Under the pieces are notes generated by a model, which saw only the letters and a program-made list of their open reading frames with translations, had not been told where the DNA came from and did not search any database. Position numbers and translations under genes: made by a program. DNA of 64,000 nt, taken from CAWIOX01 sp963837775. Lineage in GTDB: Bacteria > Pseudomonadota > Gammaproteobacteria > Burkholderiales > Burkholderiaceae_D. The DNA lies in assembly GCA_963837775.1 (NCBI GenBank), contig CAWIOX010000014.1:4833-68832 (forward strand). Reading direction: 5' to 3'. Shown here in pieces: positions 9,590 through 17,055 of the stretch. Each line of letters opens with the position of its first letter. Within the stretch, counting starts at the first letter, position 1.

Positions 9590-10369
9590 ATGAAGATGAA
9601 GCATCTACTTAGCGTGATCGGCTTGTCATTTGCCGCAGTTTCCGTGCAGGCGACAGAAAGCAAGGAATTGCGCATCGGCACCGACGCGACTTACGAGCCG
9701 TTTGAATACAAGACCGCCGACGGCAAACTGGTCGGCTTCGAGATCGACCTGGCCAATGCGCTGTGCGCCGAAATGAAACGCCGTTGCGTATTCGTCGAAT
9801 CGGCGTGGGAAGGCATCGTCCCTTCCTTGCTGGCCAAGAAATACGACATGATCATTTCCGGCATGACGGTCACCGATGACCGCAAGAAAACCGTCAGTTT
9901 CAGCAACAAGATCACCGATATCCCGTACCGCGTGATCGTCAAGCGCGGCAGCGGCCTCGACGGTTCGCCGGCCGCGCTGAAAGGCAAGAAGGTCGGCGTG
10001 CTGAAAGGCTCGACCGAAGCCGATTTCGCCGACAAATACTATGCGAAGGCCGGCGCCACCGTGGTGCGTTACGGCTCGACCCAGGATGCGTACCTGGACA
10101 TGACTTCGGGCCGGGTCGAGGCGATCCTGGGCAACCTGGTCGAAATGAAATCCGGTTTCCTGAACAAGCCGGAAGGCAAGCCTTTCGAGTTTTCTCCGTA
10201 TGAAATGAAGGACCCGGTGGTGCTCGGCTACGGCACCGGCGCCGCCATGCGCAAGCAGGATGCCAAGCTCAAGACCGAATTCGATGCGGCGATCCAGGCC
10301 ATCCGCGCCAACGGCACCTACAAGAAAATTTCCGACAAGTACTTCGATTTCGACGTCTACGGTAAATAA
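9590..10369 (+). CDS. Periplasmic amino-acid-binding protein (HisJ/ArgT type)
   Basis: 259-residue solute-binding protein family 3 member. GAGGAG lies 7 bases before ATG 9590. Residues 1-20 are a signal peptide ending SVQA. The mature protein starts ESKELRIGTDATYEPFEYK and has the family signatures GFEIDLANALC and SAWEGIVPSLLAKKYDMIISGMT. It should bind a polar or basic amino acid in the periplasm. No permease or ATPase follows; a bidirectional terminator closes the unit, so it must share a transporter encoded elsewhere. Linkage to a racemase and LysR suggests use of a D- or L-basic amino acid. Confidence 0.88.
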   Translation: MKMKHLLSVIGLSFAAVSVQATESKELRIGTDATYEPFEYKTADGKLVGFEIDLANALCAEMKRRCVFVESAWEGIVPSLLAKKYDMIISGMTVTDDRKKTVSFSNKITDIPYRVIVKRGSGLDGSPAALKGKKVGVLKGSTEADFADKYYAKAGATVVRYGSTQDAYLDMTSGRVEAILGNLVEMKSGFLNKPEGKPFEFSPYEMKDPVVLGYGTGAAMRKQDAKLKTEFDAAIQAIRANGTYKKISDKYFDFDVYGK

Positions 10370-10380
10370 TCCCGCACGCC

Positions 10381-10407
10381 GCGAGACCGTCTGCCAGGCG
10401 GTTTCGC
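10381..10407 (+). other. Hairpin after the amino-acid-binding protein gene
   Basis: GCGAGACCG and CGGTTTCGC form a 9-bp stem with one G-T pair, 11 bases after the stop codon. There is no T-run, so it is probably a 3' mRNA structure rather than the terminator, which lies further on. Confidence 0.45.
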
Positions 10408-10478
10408 GCTGACTGGATGATGAAAAAACCTGCTGCCGCGCGCAAGGCTGCGGCACGGCTTGCGCATCTGGCCAGAAA

Positions 10479-10510
10479 TAAAAAAGACAGGCTTGGCCTG
10501 TCTTTTTTTT
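10479..10510. terminator. Bidirectional rho-independent terminator
   Basis: AAAAAGACAGGC, loop TTG, GCCTGTCTTTTTTTT: a strong stem flanked by A-run and T-run, working in both directions between the convergent binding-protein gene and the Lys/Ala-rich protein gene. Confidence 0.92.
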
Positions 10511-10526
10511 GTACTGGCGAACGCGA

Positions 10527-10961
10527 TTACTTCGGTGCGGCTTCTTTCGCTTCTACCTTGGCTTCGGCAGCGTGTGCTTTGGCTTTCGCTTTAGCCGCTT
10601 TGCTGTGCGCCTTTGCTTTCATTTTTTTGGCATCGACCTTAGCGTCGGTGACTTTTGCATCGGCTTTGGTGTCTGCTTTTGTTTCTTTTACATCGGCTTT
10701 CGCTTTGCTTTCTTTGGCATCAACTTTGGCTTCGGCTTTGGTTTCCTTTGCTTCGGTTTTCGCGTTGATTACTTTTGCATCGGCTTTAGCGTCAGTCTTC
10801 ATTTCCTTGGCATCGGCTTTAATGACAGCTTTGGTTTCCTTGGCTTCGGCCTTAACTGCTTTGGTCGTTGGTGCAGCTGGTATTGCTGGTGTTGCCGGTG
10901 CTTGAGCGAAAACAGAAGTAGCGAACAAGCCAGCGATCAGAGTAGCAAGTAATTTATTCAT
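10527..10961 (-). CDS. Exported Lys/Ala-rich repetitive (LEA/histone-H1-like) protein
   Basis: 144 residues. The first 19 are a signal peptide (MNKLLATLIAGLFATSVFA-QA). The remainder is almost entirely Ala, Lys, Asp, Glu and Thr in degenerate 5- to 11-residue units such as KADAKE, KAEAKETK and KVDAKE, ending with a His/Lys/Ala stretch (KAHSKAAKAKAKAHA). There is no Cys or Trp and almost no hydrophobic core. The periodicity resembles LEA group 3 proteins or bacterial H1-like tails, but the signal peptide argues for a periplasmic or surface location rather than DNA binding. A terminator follows. The repeat structure makes length variation between strains likely. Confidence 0.75.
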   Translation of the reverse strand: MNKLLATLIAGLFATSVFAQAPATPAIPAAPTTKAVKAEAKETKAVIKADAKEMKTDAKADAKVINAKTEAKETKAEAKVDAKESKAKADVKETKADTKADAKVTDAKVDAKKMKAKAHSKAAKAKAKAHAAEAKVEAKEAAPK

Positions 10962-11136
10962 TTGAGTTCCTGTACGTTTTCTTGATTAGCTCAGGTGGTT
11001 CCCGAGGACATACGCTATAAACGATGGGGTCAGGAATGGCGTTGACGCTTATTACATGCAGTTACAAATGATGTGCAACTGCAGCAAGAGCGAGTCTGAT
11101 GCGGCTATCCGGGCGGTCGCGCGATTGCGGATAGCT

Positions 11137-11694
11137 CTAGCCGGGCGCAAAGCCGGCAATGATCTGCTGCGTACTCAAGACTTCAGCGAAACTGCCATCC
11201 AGCGCCGCCATATACGCGGCGTGCACCTGGCCGGCCGGTATCTGCACGCCGCCGAAGGACAGCGCCTTTGTCGCGCAGGCATCGTGCGCCAGCTGGACCG
11301 TCAATTCCAGATCGCAAGCGGCACGCGTCGTGGTGTCGATGCACATGTGGGTCATCATGCCGGCGATCACCAGCCGGCCGATCCGATGCTGCTGCAGATG
11401 TTCCAGCAATCCGGTCTGCCGGAAGCTGTTCGGATAATGCTTCCGGATCACGGTCTCGTTGCCCAGCGGCGCAACGCTGGCGTGGATTTTGACGCCGTCG
11501 GTATCGGGCACAAAGAAGGTCGCGCCGGCGCGTGTTGCGATGTGCTGGATGTGGATCACCGGCAGGTGCAGGCGACGGAAGGTCGCCAGCAGCGCGGCCG
11601 CGTTGTCGCTGGCTTCTTGGGTGTTTTCCAGCGCCATTTTGCCGCCGGGGAAGTAATCGTTTTGAATGTCGATCAGCAGTAGTGCGGTTTTCAT
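11137..11694 (-). CDS. Isochorismatase-family cysteine hydrolase
   Basis: 185-residue cytoplasmic hydrolase of the isochorismatase/nicotinamidase superfamily. The triad is visible: Asp9 (LLIDIQNDYF), Lys85 (VIRKHYPNSF) and Cys118 (GMMTHMCIDTT). The substrate cannot be told from sequence; such proteins hydrolyse amides or vinyl ethers. It is in line with a cupin gene about 160 bases upstream on the same strand and divergent from a GlxA-type regulator. That arrangement often marks a small detoxification or catabolic unit. A REP-like hairpin lies between it and the cupin gene. Confidence 0.85.
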   Translation of the reverse strand: MKTALLLIDIQNDYFPGGKMALENTQEASDNAAALLATFRRLHLPVIHIQHIATRAGATFFVPDTDGVKIHASVAPLGNETVIRKHYPNSFRQTGLLEHLQQHRIGRLVIAGMMTHMCIDTTTRAACDLELTVQLAHDACATKALSFGGVQIPAGQVHAAYMAALDGSFAEVLSTQQIIAGFAPG

Positions 11695-11756
11695 GGATGT
11701 ATTCCTTTTCAGTATTGATCCGGCCCGAATTAAGTTTCAATAATTTGGGTCCATTT

Positions 11757-11794
11757 CTCACCCTCTCCCTCTGGGAGAGGGCTGGGGTGAGGGG
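11757..11794. repeat. REP-like GC-rich palindromic repeat
   Basis: CCCTCTCCC, loop TCT, GGGAGAGGG at 11761-11781, with an outer TCACC/GGTGA pairing. This matches a palindrome type common between genes in many Proteobacteria. It lies between the cupin and isochorismatase-like genes and is unrelated to the other repeat family in this window. Confidence 0.7.
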
Positions 11795-11854
11795 ATTCGG
11801 CACACTGTATTTGTGGGCCGAATCTATAGGTGAACTGCTTGAGCGGCGACGGCC

Positions 11855-12166
11855 TCAGACGCTGCCCGCTGTCTCGACAACAAGGATGCGCGCCGCGCCG
11901 CGCGGATGCGCCAGATGCTCGCAGCCGACCTCGGCAAAGAACACATCGCCGGCCTGCAGTGCGACCGACTTCTCTGTCCCGTCCTCCCGGTAGAACATGT
12001 CGACCGTCCCATCGAGCACTGCAAACACCTCCTGGCCGTCGTTGATGTGCCACCGGTATGGCTGGTCGGTCCAGTGCACGCGTGTCGTGATGCCGTTCAT
12101 GTTCGCGACTTCAATTGCGCCCCATGCGCGGGCGGCGGTAAATTCACGGCTGCGGATGATTTTCAT
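11855..12166 (-). CDS. Small cupin-domain protein
   Basis: 103-residue single-domain cupin. Cupin motif 1 is HINDGQEVFAVLDG with a reduced set of histidines, and motif 2 lies around LQAGDVFFAEVGCEHLAHP. Metal binding is plausible but one or more usual ligands look replaced. No signal peptide. It is the first gene on the minus strand divergent from the GlxA-type regulator, 164 bases away, so it is a likely target of that regulator. The function is not identifiable beyond the fold. Confidence 0.75.
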   Translation of the reverse strand: MKIIRSREFTAARAWGAIEVANMNGITTRVHWTDQPYRWHINDGQEVFAVLDGTVDMFYREDGTEKSVALQAGDVFFAEVGCEHLAHPRGAARILVVETAGSV

Positions 12167-12330
12167 GGTTTTTCAAAACGCCTGATTAGGGGTAGATCGG
12201 ATGTCCTTGTGGAGTCATTCATGGCTCGGCTCCGGAATCGATTATCGCGATTGCCGGCTGACGCCGACAGTGGCCCGAGTGACATTTTTAGTTACAATCG
12301 GGCCAATCGTGCAATCAGGAGAATCAAGCA

Positions 12331-13287
12331 ATGCCGACCCACACCATCGCGGTGATTGCCTTCGACGGCATCAGCCCGTTCCACCTGTCGGTGCCCTGCG
12401 CGGTGTTCGGCGCGGATTGCAATAGCGGCGGCGTGCGGAGAATCGAGTTGCTGGTGTGCGCGGCCGACAGCGGCCCGCTGCGCACCAGTGCCGGCTTCTC
12501 GATGCAAGCCGAACACGGACTGGACGCGCTGGCCAGGGCCGACACCGTCATCGTGCCGAGCTGGCCCGATGCCGATGCGCCGCCTGCGCCGCTGTTGCTC
12601 GATGCGCTGCGTGCCGCGCATGCGCGCGGCGCGCGCATCGTCGGCCTGTGTCTGGGCGCGTTTGTGCTGGCCGCCGCCGGCATTCTCGACGGGCGGCCGG
12701 CGACTACCCACTGGCTGGGCAGCGACGAATTGGCGCGCCGCTATCCGCGGGTCCGGGTCAATCCCGACGTGCTGTATGTCGATGACGGCGACGTGCTGAC
12801 GTCGGCCGGCACCGCCGCCGGCATCGACTGCTGCCTGCACATCTTGCGCCAGCTGTGCGGCGCCGACATCGCCAGCCATGTGGCGCGGCGCATGATCGTG
12901 CCGCCGCACCGGCAGGGCGGCCAGGCGCAATATATCGAGCGCCCGCTGCCGGCGTCCTGCGGCGATGAGCGCTTGCTGGAAGTATTGGCGTGGCTCGGAC
13001 AGAACCTGCGTGCGCCGCACAGTCTGGACGCGCTGGCCGCCAGGGCGCTGATGAGCCGGCGCACCTTTACCCGCCGCTTCAGGCAGGTGACCGGCACCAC
13101 GGTCGGACACTGGCTGCGGCACCAGCGGCTGGCGCTGGCGCAGCGCTTACTGGAGAGCGGCGACCAGACGATCGAAGCCATTGCCGAGCTGGCCGGTTTC
13201 GGCACGGCGCTGTCGCTGCGCCAGCACTTCAGCGAACTGTTGCATACCTCGCCGTCGACCTACCGGCGTGAATTTCGCGCCAGTTGA
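12331..13287 (+). CDS. GlxA-family transcriptional regulator (DJ-1/PfpI + AraC HTH)
   Basis: 318 residues with two parts: a DJ-1/PfpI-like domain (about 5-175) with the elbow motif IVGLCLGAFVLA carrying Cys107, and a C-terminal AraC-type double helix-turn-helix (about 220-318; SLDALAARALMSRRTFTRRFRQVTG and QTIEAIAELAGFGTALSLRQHF). Regulators of this type control small catabolic or stress genes. Here the divergent cupin and isochorismatase-like genes are the obvious candidates. The family sensor domain is usually not catalytic. Repeat copy C follows directly. Confidence 0.88.
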   Translation: MPTHTIAVIAFDGISPFHLSVPCAVFGADCNSGGVRRIELLVCAADSGPLRTSAGFSMQAEHGLDALARADTVIVPSWPDADAPPAPLLLDALRAAHARGARIVGLCLGAFVLAAAGILDGRPATTHWLGSDELARRYPRVRVNPDVLYVDDGDVLTSAGTAAGIDCCLHILRQLCGADIASHVARRMIVPPHRQGGQAQYIERPLPASCGDERLLEVLAWLGQNLRAPHSLDALAARALMSRRTFTRRFRQVTGTTVGHWLRHQRLALAQRLLESGDQTIEAIAELAGFGTALSLRQHFSELLHTSPSTYRREFRAS

Positions 13288-13308
13288 CGCCGCGACCCGC
13301 CTTTTCAC

Positions 13309-13397
13309 CTGAAAATATACTGCACCCTGTATTTTATAAATGGCAGGCAATGCTTGCGGCCAGCGCCATGTTTGGCACGATACTCCCCTGATTGAGG
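13309..13397 (+). repeat. Dispersed intergenic repeat, copy C
   Basis: Starts GAAAATATACTGCACC, TGTATTTTATAAATGGCAGG, then CAATGCTTGCGGCCAG, GCCATG and GATACTCCCCTGATTGAGG. It begins 21 bases after the GlxA-type gene in the same orientation. It is more diverged than copies D and E. Confidence 0.8.
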
Positions 13398-13520
13398 CGA
13401 AACGGCAGGGGCGCGCGGCAGCTGTCCGGCGCCCGGAGCGGCGCAAGATGCGGGGGCGGATGAAACAGCGCCGCCGTGTTGCGCTACACTCAGCGCTTTC
13501 ACGCATTGGACCAACAGAAC

Positions 13521-13891
13521 ATGGGATTGAATCATTTCAAGCGGCTGATCATCCTTGCCGCCGCTGCGCTGCCGCTGGCGGCCTGCGACAACGCGGTCAC
13601 CGTGCATCATGGCGCGTCTTACATCATCAAGGGCGACCGCCACAGCGCCCTGTATCCGCTGGCGGTGCAAGCGGATGGCGAAGACGTGCGCATCGAACTC
13701 GGCGCTGCGGCGCCGGTTCCCGAGGTTTTTTTAATCGAGGCTAGTCCGGCCATGCGCTGGCGTTCAACTTCACGCAAGCGGGCAATATATTGACCGTGCC
13801 GGGAAAATTCGAGCATCTCAGCCTGCGTCGCGCGGGCGCTGAAACGATCGATATCTTCAGCGACGAAAAAATCGCGACCTTGTCAAAGTAA
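13521..13891 (+). CDS. Small lipoprotein, interrupted by a frameshift
   Basis: Begins MGLNHFKRLIILAAAALPLAACDN: a lipoprotein signal peptide with lipobox LAAC. After about 70 residues the frame runs into LIEASPAMRWRS and stops at 13793. Another frame continues sensibly as SGHALAFNFTQAGN, LTVPGKFEH, RRAGAETIDIFSDEKIATL to a stop at 13891. A single-base deletion near 13735-13748, close to a run of seven T, accounts for this (371 bases in all). The repaired product is about 123 residues. I do not recognise the family; it should be a membrane-anchored periplasmic protein. Confidence 0.65.
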
Positions 13892-13920
13892 GCTGCCGGC
13901 CGCCGCGCGGCGGTCCCGGA

Positions 13921-14793
13921 TTATTGCTGCGCCAGTAGCGGCGCCGGGCGTCGCGCCAGCAGGATCACGGTGGTCAGCACCAGCGCGCCGCCGATCAGCT
14001 GGTTGGTGCTGATCGCTTCGCCCAGCAGCACCACGCCGATGCACAGCGTGATGGCCGGTTCCAGCGTCGAGATGATCGAGGTCTGGGCCGCGCCGATATG
14101 CTTGACCCCGATCAGGAAGGCGGCGCTGGCGATCACGGTCGAGAACAGCGCGATCGCGGCGATCGCCAGCCAGGCGGTCGCGTCGTGCGGCAGGCCGACC
14201 CCGCCGGCCAGCGCGAATCCGCTGTTGCCCAGCGCGGCCACGGCCAGCACCACGAAGGTGGTCGCCAGCGGATCGGTATTGCGCGTCAGGCGCCCGCCGA
14301 TCACGATGTAGACCGCATACACCACCGCGGCCAGCAGGCCCAGCGCAATCCCCAGCGGCTGCCCCTGCAGATTGCCGCCCAGCGTAATGGCGATGCCGCT
14401 GACCGCCATCGTCAGCAGCAGCAGCGTGCGGCGCTCCAGCTTCTCCCAGCCGAACAAGACCGCCAGCAGCGTCACCAGCACCGGATAGATGTACAGCAGC
14501 AAACCCACCAGCCCGCTGCTGGCGTACAGCAATGCGGTGAAATAACTCTGCGATTGCGCGGTATACAGCACACCCATCAGCACGCAGGCCGCCAGCGCCT
14601 GGCCGCGCGGCAGGCGGATGCGCCGCCAGCGGATCACGGGCGCCAGGATCAGCACCGCCAGCACGAAGCGCAGCGCCAGCAGCGTCGACGGATTCACGCC
14701 GGCCGCATAGGCGAGTTTGGCGAACAGCGCGATGCAGCTAAAACACAGGGCGGACAGCAGGATTAACGCAATAGCGTGACGGCGCGGCATCAT
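13921..14793 (-). CDS. EamA/DMT-family transporter
   Basis: About 290 residues from the ATG at 14793 (GGAG just upstream). Ten predicted membrane segments form two EamA repeats, beginning AIALILLSALCFSCIALFAKLAYAAG and ending with a helix before RRPAPLLAQQ. Members are inner-membrane drug/metabolite exporters; the substrate is unknown. It is divergent from a GcvA-like LysR gene, the usual pairing of an exporter with its regulator. Two direct repeats of AATATTATTG in the shared region are candidate operator half-sites. Confidence 0.85.
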   Translation of the reverse strand: MMPRRHAIALILLSALCFSCIALFAKLAYAAGVNPSTLLALRFVLAVLILAPVIRWRRIRLPRGQALAACVLMGVLYTAQSQSYFTALLYASSGLVGLLLYIYPVLVTLLAVLFGWEKLERRTLLLLTMAVSGIAITLGGNLQGQPLGIALGLLAAVVYAVYIVIGGRLTRNTDPLATTFVVLAVAALGNSGFALAGGVGLPHDATAWLAIAAIALFSTVIASAAFLIGVKHIGAAQTSIISTLEPAITLCIGVVLLGEAISTNQLIGGALVLTTVILLARRPAPLLAQQ

Positions 14794-14888
14794 GGGACTC
14801 CAAGGGTAAATTATTTGATGGCAGCCGCGGACGCCTCCGGCGCACTGCACAGCCTCACTGTAATGGCTTGCCGGCAGTTGAACAAATC

Positions 14889-14920
14889 AATATTATTGCC
14901 GGATAGGCCAAATATTATTG
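14889..14920. promoter_or_regulatory. Direct repeats between EamA and LysR genes
   Basis: AATATTATTG occurs at 14889-14898 and 14911-14920, exactly 22 bases apart (two helical turns), just upstream of the LysR start. A possible regulator-binding site; no other evidence. Confidence 0.4.
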
Positions 14921-14942
14921 AGGCTCAACTGAGGATTCCAGG

Positions 14943-15899
14943 ATGCTAGAACGTCTACCGCCGCTGCCCGCGATCCGCGCCTTCGAAGCCGCCGCCCGCC
15001 ATGGCGGATTCCAGCGCGCCGGCATCGAACTGCATGTGTCGGCCGGTGCGGTCGCGCATCAGGTCAAGCAGCTGGAAAGCTGGCTCGGCGTGACGCTGTT
15101 CCTGCGGCTGGCACGCGGCGTCGCGCTGACTGCCGCCGGCCGCCAGTACGCGCAGGCATTGCGCCCGCTGCTGGACGGACTGGCCGAGGCGTCGGACGCG
15201 GTCAAGCGCCAGGGCGACGAGCATGTGGTCACGGTGACTTCGGTGCCGTCGCTGGCCGCGCGCTGGCTGATGCCGCGCCTGGGCCGCCTGCGCGAGCAGC
15301 ATCCGGAGATCGACCTGCGGGTGCTGGCCTCGCTGCATCCGGTCGATTTCCAGCGCGAAGGGGTGGACGTCGCGATCCGGCTCGGCAGCGGCCCGTATCC
15401 GGGCCTGAAGGCCGATCTGCTGATGGAGGAATGGTTTTCGGCCGTATGCAGCCCGGCATTCCGCGCGCAAGCGCCGGATCTGGCCGCGCCGGCCGATCTG
15501 CTGCGCTATCCGCTGCTGCACGACGAAGCCGAGCCGCGGCTGCCGGACGAGATCAACTGGGCGCGCTGGCTGCAGGCATTCGGCGTGACCTATGCCGGCG
15601 CGGCGCGGCCGAGTTTTTCCCACACCTATCTGACGCTGGAAGCGGTGGCCAGCGGCCAGGGCGTCGCAATTGCCCCCGAGCCCTACATTGCCGACGAGCT
15701 GCGTTCCGGACGCCTGCTGCGCCTGTTTCCGCAGCGCGTGCTCGGCCCCTACCGCTACTACCTGCTGCGCCCGCCCGAAGCCGAGGCGCGGCCGGCGGTC
15801 AAGGCCTTCTGCGACTGGCTCAGGGCCGAGGTGCAGGCCGAGATGCAGGCCGAGATGCAGGCCGCAGCGCCCGAAAGTTCCGCCGCGCCGCCGCCCTGA
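14943..15899 (+). CDS. LysR family regulator (GcvA-like)
   Basis: 318 residues. The N-terminal helix-turn-helix LPPLPAIRAFEAAARHGGFQRAGIELHVSAGAVAHQVKQLE is typical of GcvA-like LysR proteins, and the effector-binding domain covers about 95-295. The C-terminus carries a short tandem VQAEMQAEMQ followed by an Ala/Pro tail, unlike most relatives. It is divergent from the EamA exporter gene, which it probably controls. Repeat copy D lies directly downstream. Confidence 0.88.
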   Translation: MLERLPPLPAIRAFEAAARHGGFQRAGIELHVSAGAVAHQVKQLESWLGVTLFLRLARGVALTAAGRQYAQALRPLLDGLAEASDAVKRQGDEHVVTVTSVPSLAARWLMPRLGRLREQHPEIDLRVLASLHPVDFQREGVDVAIRLGSGPYPGLKADLLMEEWFSAVCSPAFRAQAPDLAAPADLLRYPLLHDEAEPRLPDEINWARWLQAFGVTYAGAARPSFSHTYLTLEAVASGQGVAIAPEPYIADELRSGRLLRLFPQRVLGPYRYYLLRPPEAEARPAVKAFCDWLRAEVQAEMQAEMQAAAPESSAAPPP

Positions 15900-15936
15900 G
15901 CCGGCCGCCAAACCCCGCCCGCCATGCATTTTTGAC

Positions 15937-16038
15937 AGAAAATATACTGCCGCCTGTATTTTTAACAGGGCAATGAATACCTGCGGCAGCTGCCATGTTT
16001 TCTCGCATACCCCCGTGTTTTTATGCCAATTCAGGGGC
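15937..16038 (+). repeat. Dispersed intergenic repeat, copy D
   Basis: Best-preserved copy: GAAAATATACTGCCGC, CTGTATTTTTAACAGG, GCAATGAATACCTGCGGCAG, CTGCCATGTTTTCTCG, CATACCCCCGTGTTTT, then AATTCAGGGG. CTGCCGC and GCGGCAG form a perfect 7-bp outer stem around a nested CCTGT/ACAGG hairpin; CCCC/GGGG forms a second. It starts 37 bases after the LysR gene. Confidence 0.9.
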
Positions 16039-16294
16039 CGTGGCGGGCTGCCTCCGGTGGCCGCCCAGCACGGAAAATGGGCCGGTTCCGGCTATCCGCG
16101 CAAGCTGGCCGGCGCGCCGATACCGCTCGCGGCAGCACTTTGACAGGTGATTTTCAGCGGGGTTTTTTGCGCAATAGTTCGCTATTGACGCTGGAAATCC
16201 GGCAAAATCAGTCCTGCTTGTGCAGATTGATCGCGGCGCCGCGGTCAGCCCGCGGCACTGAAACATTTGATTTTTCACCGAAAAGGAGATTGCG
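16039..16294. other. Intergenic stretch with a small UUCG-loop hairpin
   Basis: 256 bases between copy D and the second PEBP gene. It contains CAATAG-TTCG-CTATTG at 16172-16187, a short stem with a stable tetraloop but no T-run, and the AAGGAG ribosome binding site of the PEBP gene at about 16283. No gene recognised. Confidence 0.45.
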
Positions 16295-16852
16295 ATGTTA
16301 CCTGTACTGCGTCCCATCCTGAGCGCCTGCCTGCTGGCCGCCACCACGCTGGCCAACGCCGCCGGCTTTACGCTGGCCAGCCCCACCATTGCGCCCAATT
16401 CAAGGCTGACGTCGGCCCAGGTGTTCAACGGCTTTGGCTGCAGCGGCCAGAATATTTCGCCGGCACTCCATTGGCGCGGCGCACCGGCCGGCACCAAGAG
16501 CTTTGCGGTGACCGTGTATGACCCGGATGCGCCCACCGGGTCCGGCTGGTGGCACTGGGTCGTGTTCAATTTGCCGGCCAGCGCGACCGGCTTGCCGCAG
16601 GGCGCGGGCGAGCCCGGCAGCGATCTGATGCCGGCCGGCGCGCTGCAGGGCCGCACCGATTTCGGCGCAGCGGGTTTCGGCGGCGCCTGCCCGCCGCAAG
16701 GCGCCAAACCGCACCGCTACATTTTTACCGTGCATGCGCTGAAGATCGAAAAGATCGAGGTGCCGGCCGACGCCAGCGCGGCGCTGGTCGGCTACATGAT
16801 CAACGCCAATCGCCTCGGCAAAGCCAGTTTCACCGCCACCTACGGCCGCTGA
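16295..16852 (+). CDS. Exported YbhB-type PEBP family protein
   Basis: 185 residues from ATG 16295, with AAGGAG upstream. Residues 1-22 are a signal peptide ending LANA. The PEBP fold is intact: NGFGCSGQNISPALHW, VYDPDAPTGSGWWHWVVFNLP, GRTDFGAAGFGGACPPQG and HRYIFTVHAL. It resembles E. coli YbhB but is exported, so a periplasmic role is inferred. It is flanked on both sides by near-identical direct copies (D and E) of the dispersed repeat, about 1 kb apart. It is a distant paralog of the PEBP gene at 3918-4390. Confidence 0.87.
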   Translation: MLPVLRPILSACLLAATTLANAAGFTLASPTIAPNSRLTSAQVFNGFGCSGQNISPALHWRGAPAGTKSFAVTVYDPDAPTGSGWWHWVVFNLPASATGLPQGAGEPGSDLMPAGALQGRTDFGAAGFGGACPPQGAKPHRYIFTVHALKIEKIEVPADASAALVGYMINANRLGKASFTATYGR

Positions 16853-16942
16853 GATCGGGCGCTGCACAACGGCGTGCCTGCGTTATGCAGCGCGATCTGC
16901 AGCCCAAACCGGCGTGGATCGCGTCCGACTGCTGGATCTGCA

Positions 16943-17049
16943 GCTGAAAATATACTGCCGCCTGTATTTTTAACAGGCCAATGAATACCTGCGGCAACTG
17001 CCATGTTTGATCGCATACCCCCGTGTTTTGCGTAGATTCAGGGGGCGCG
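16943..17049 (+). repeat. Dispersed intergenic repeat, copy E
   Basis: Nearly identical to copy D: GAAAATATACTGCCGC, CTGTATTTTTAACAGG, CAATGAATACCTGCGGCAAC, TGCCATGTTTGATCG, CATACCCCCGTGTTTT, GATTCAGGGGG. It ends 7 bases from the 3' end of the convergent ATPase gene. Confidence 0.9.
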
Positions 17050-17055
17050 GCGGGG

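Noticed and set aside
15953..15968. LexA-box-like CTGT-ATTTTTA-ACAG in the repeat
   Set aside because: The spacing is 7 bases instead of the 8 of the usual CTGT-N8-ACAG box, the arm is lost in several copies, and no SOS genes are nearby.
15973..16020. Conserved-looking peptide MNTCGSCHVFSHTP inside repeat copies
   Set aside because: Copy E has a stop codon after nine codons, and copies C, F and H do not keep the frame; the similarity comes from the repeat DNA, not from coding.
16172..16187. UUCG hairpin as a terminator
   Set aside because: No T-run follows on either strand, and the stem is only six AT-rich pairs.
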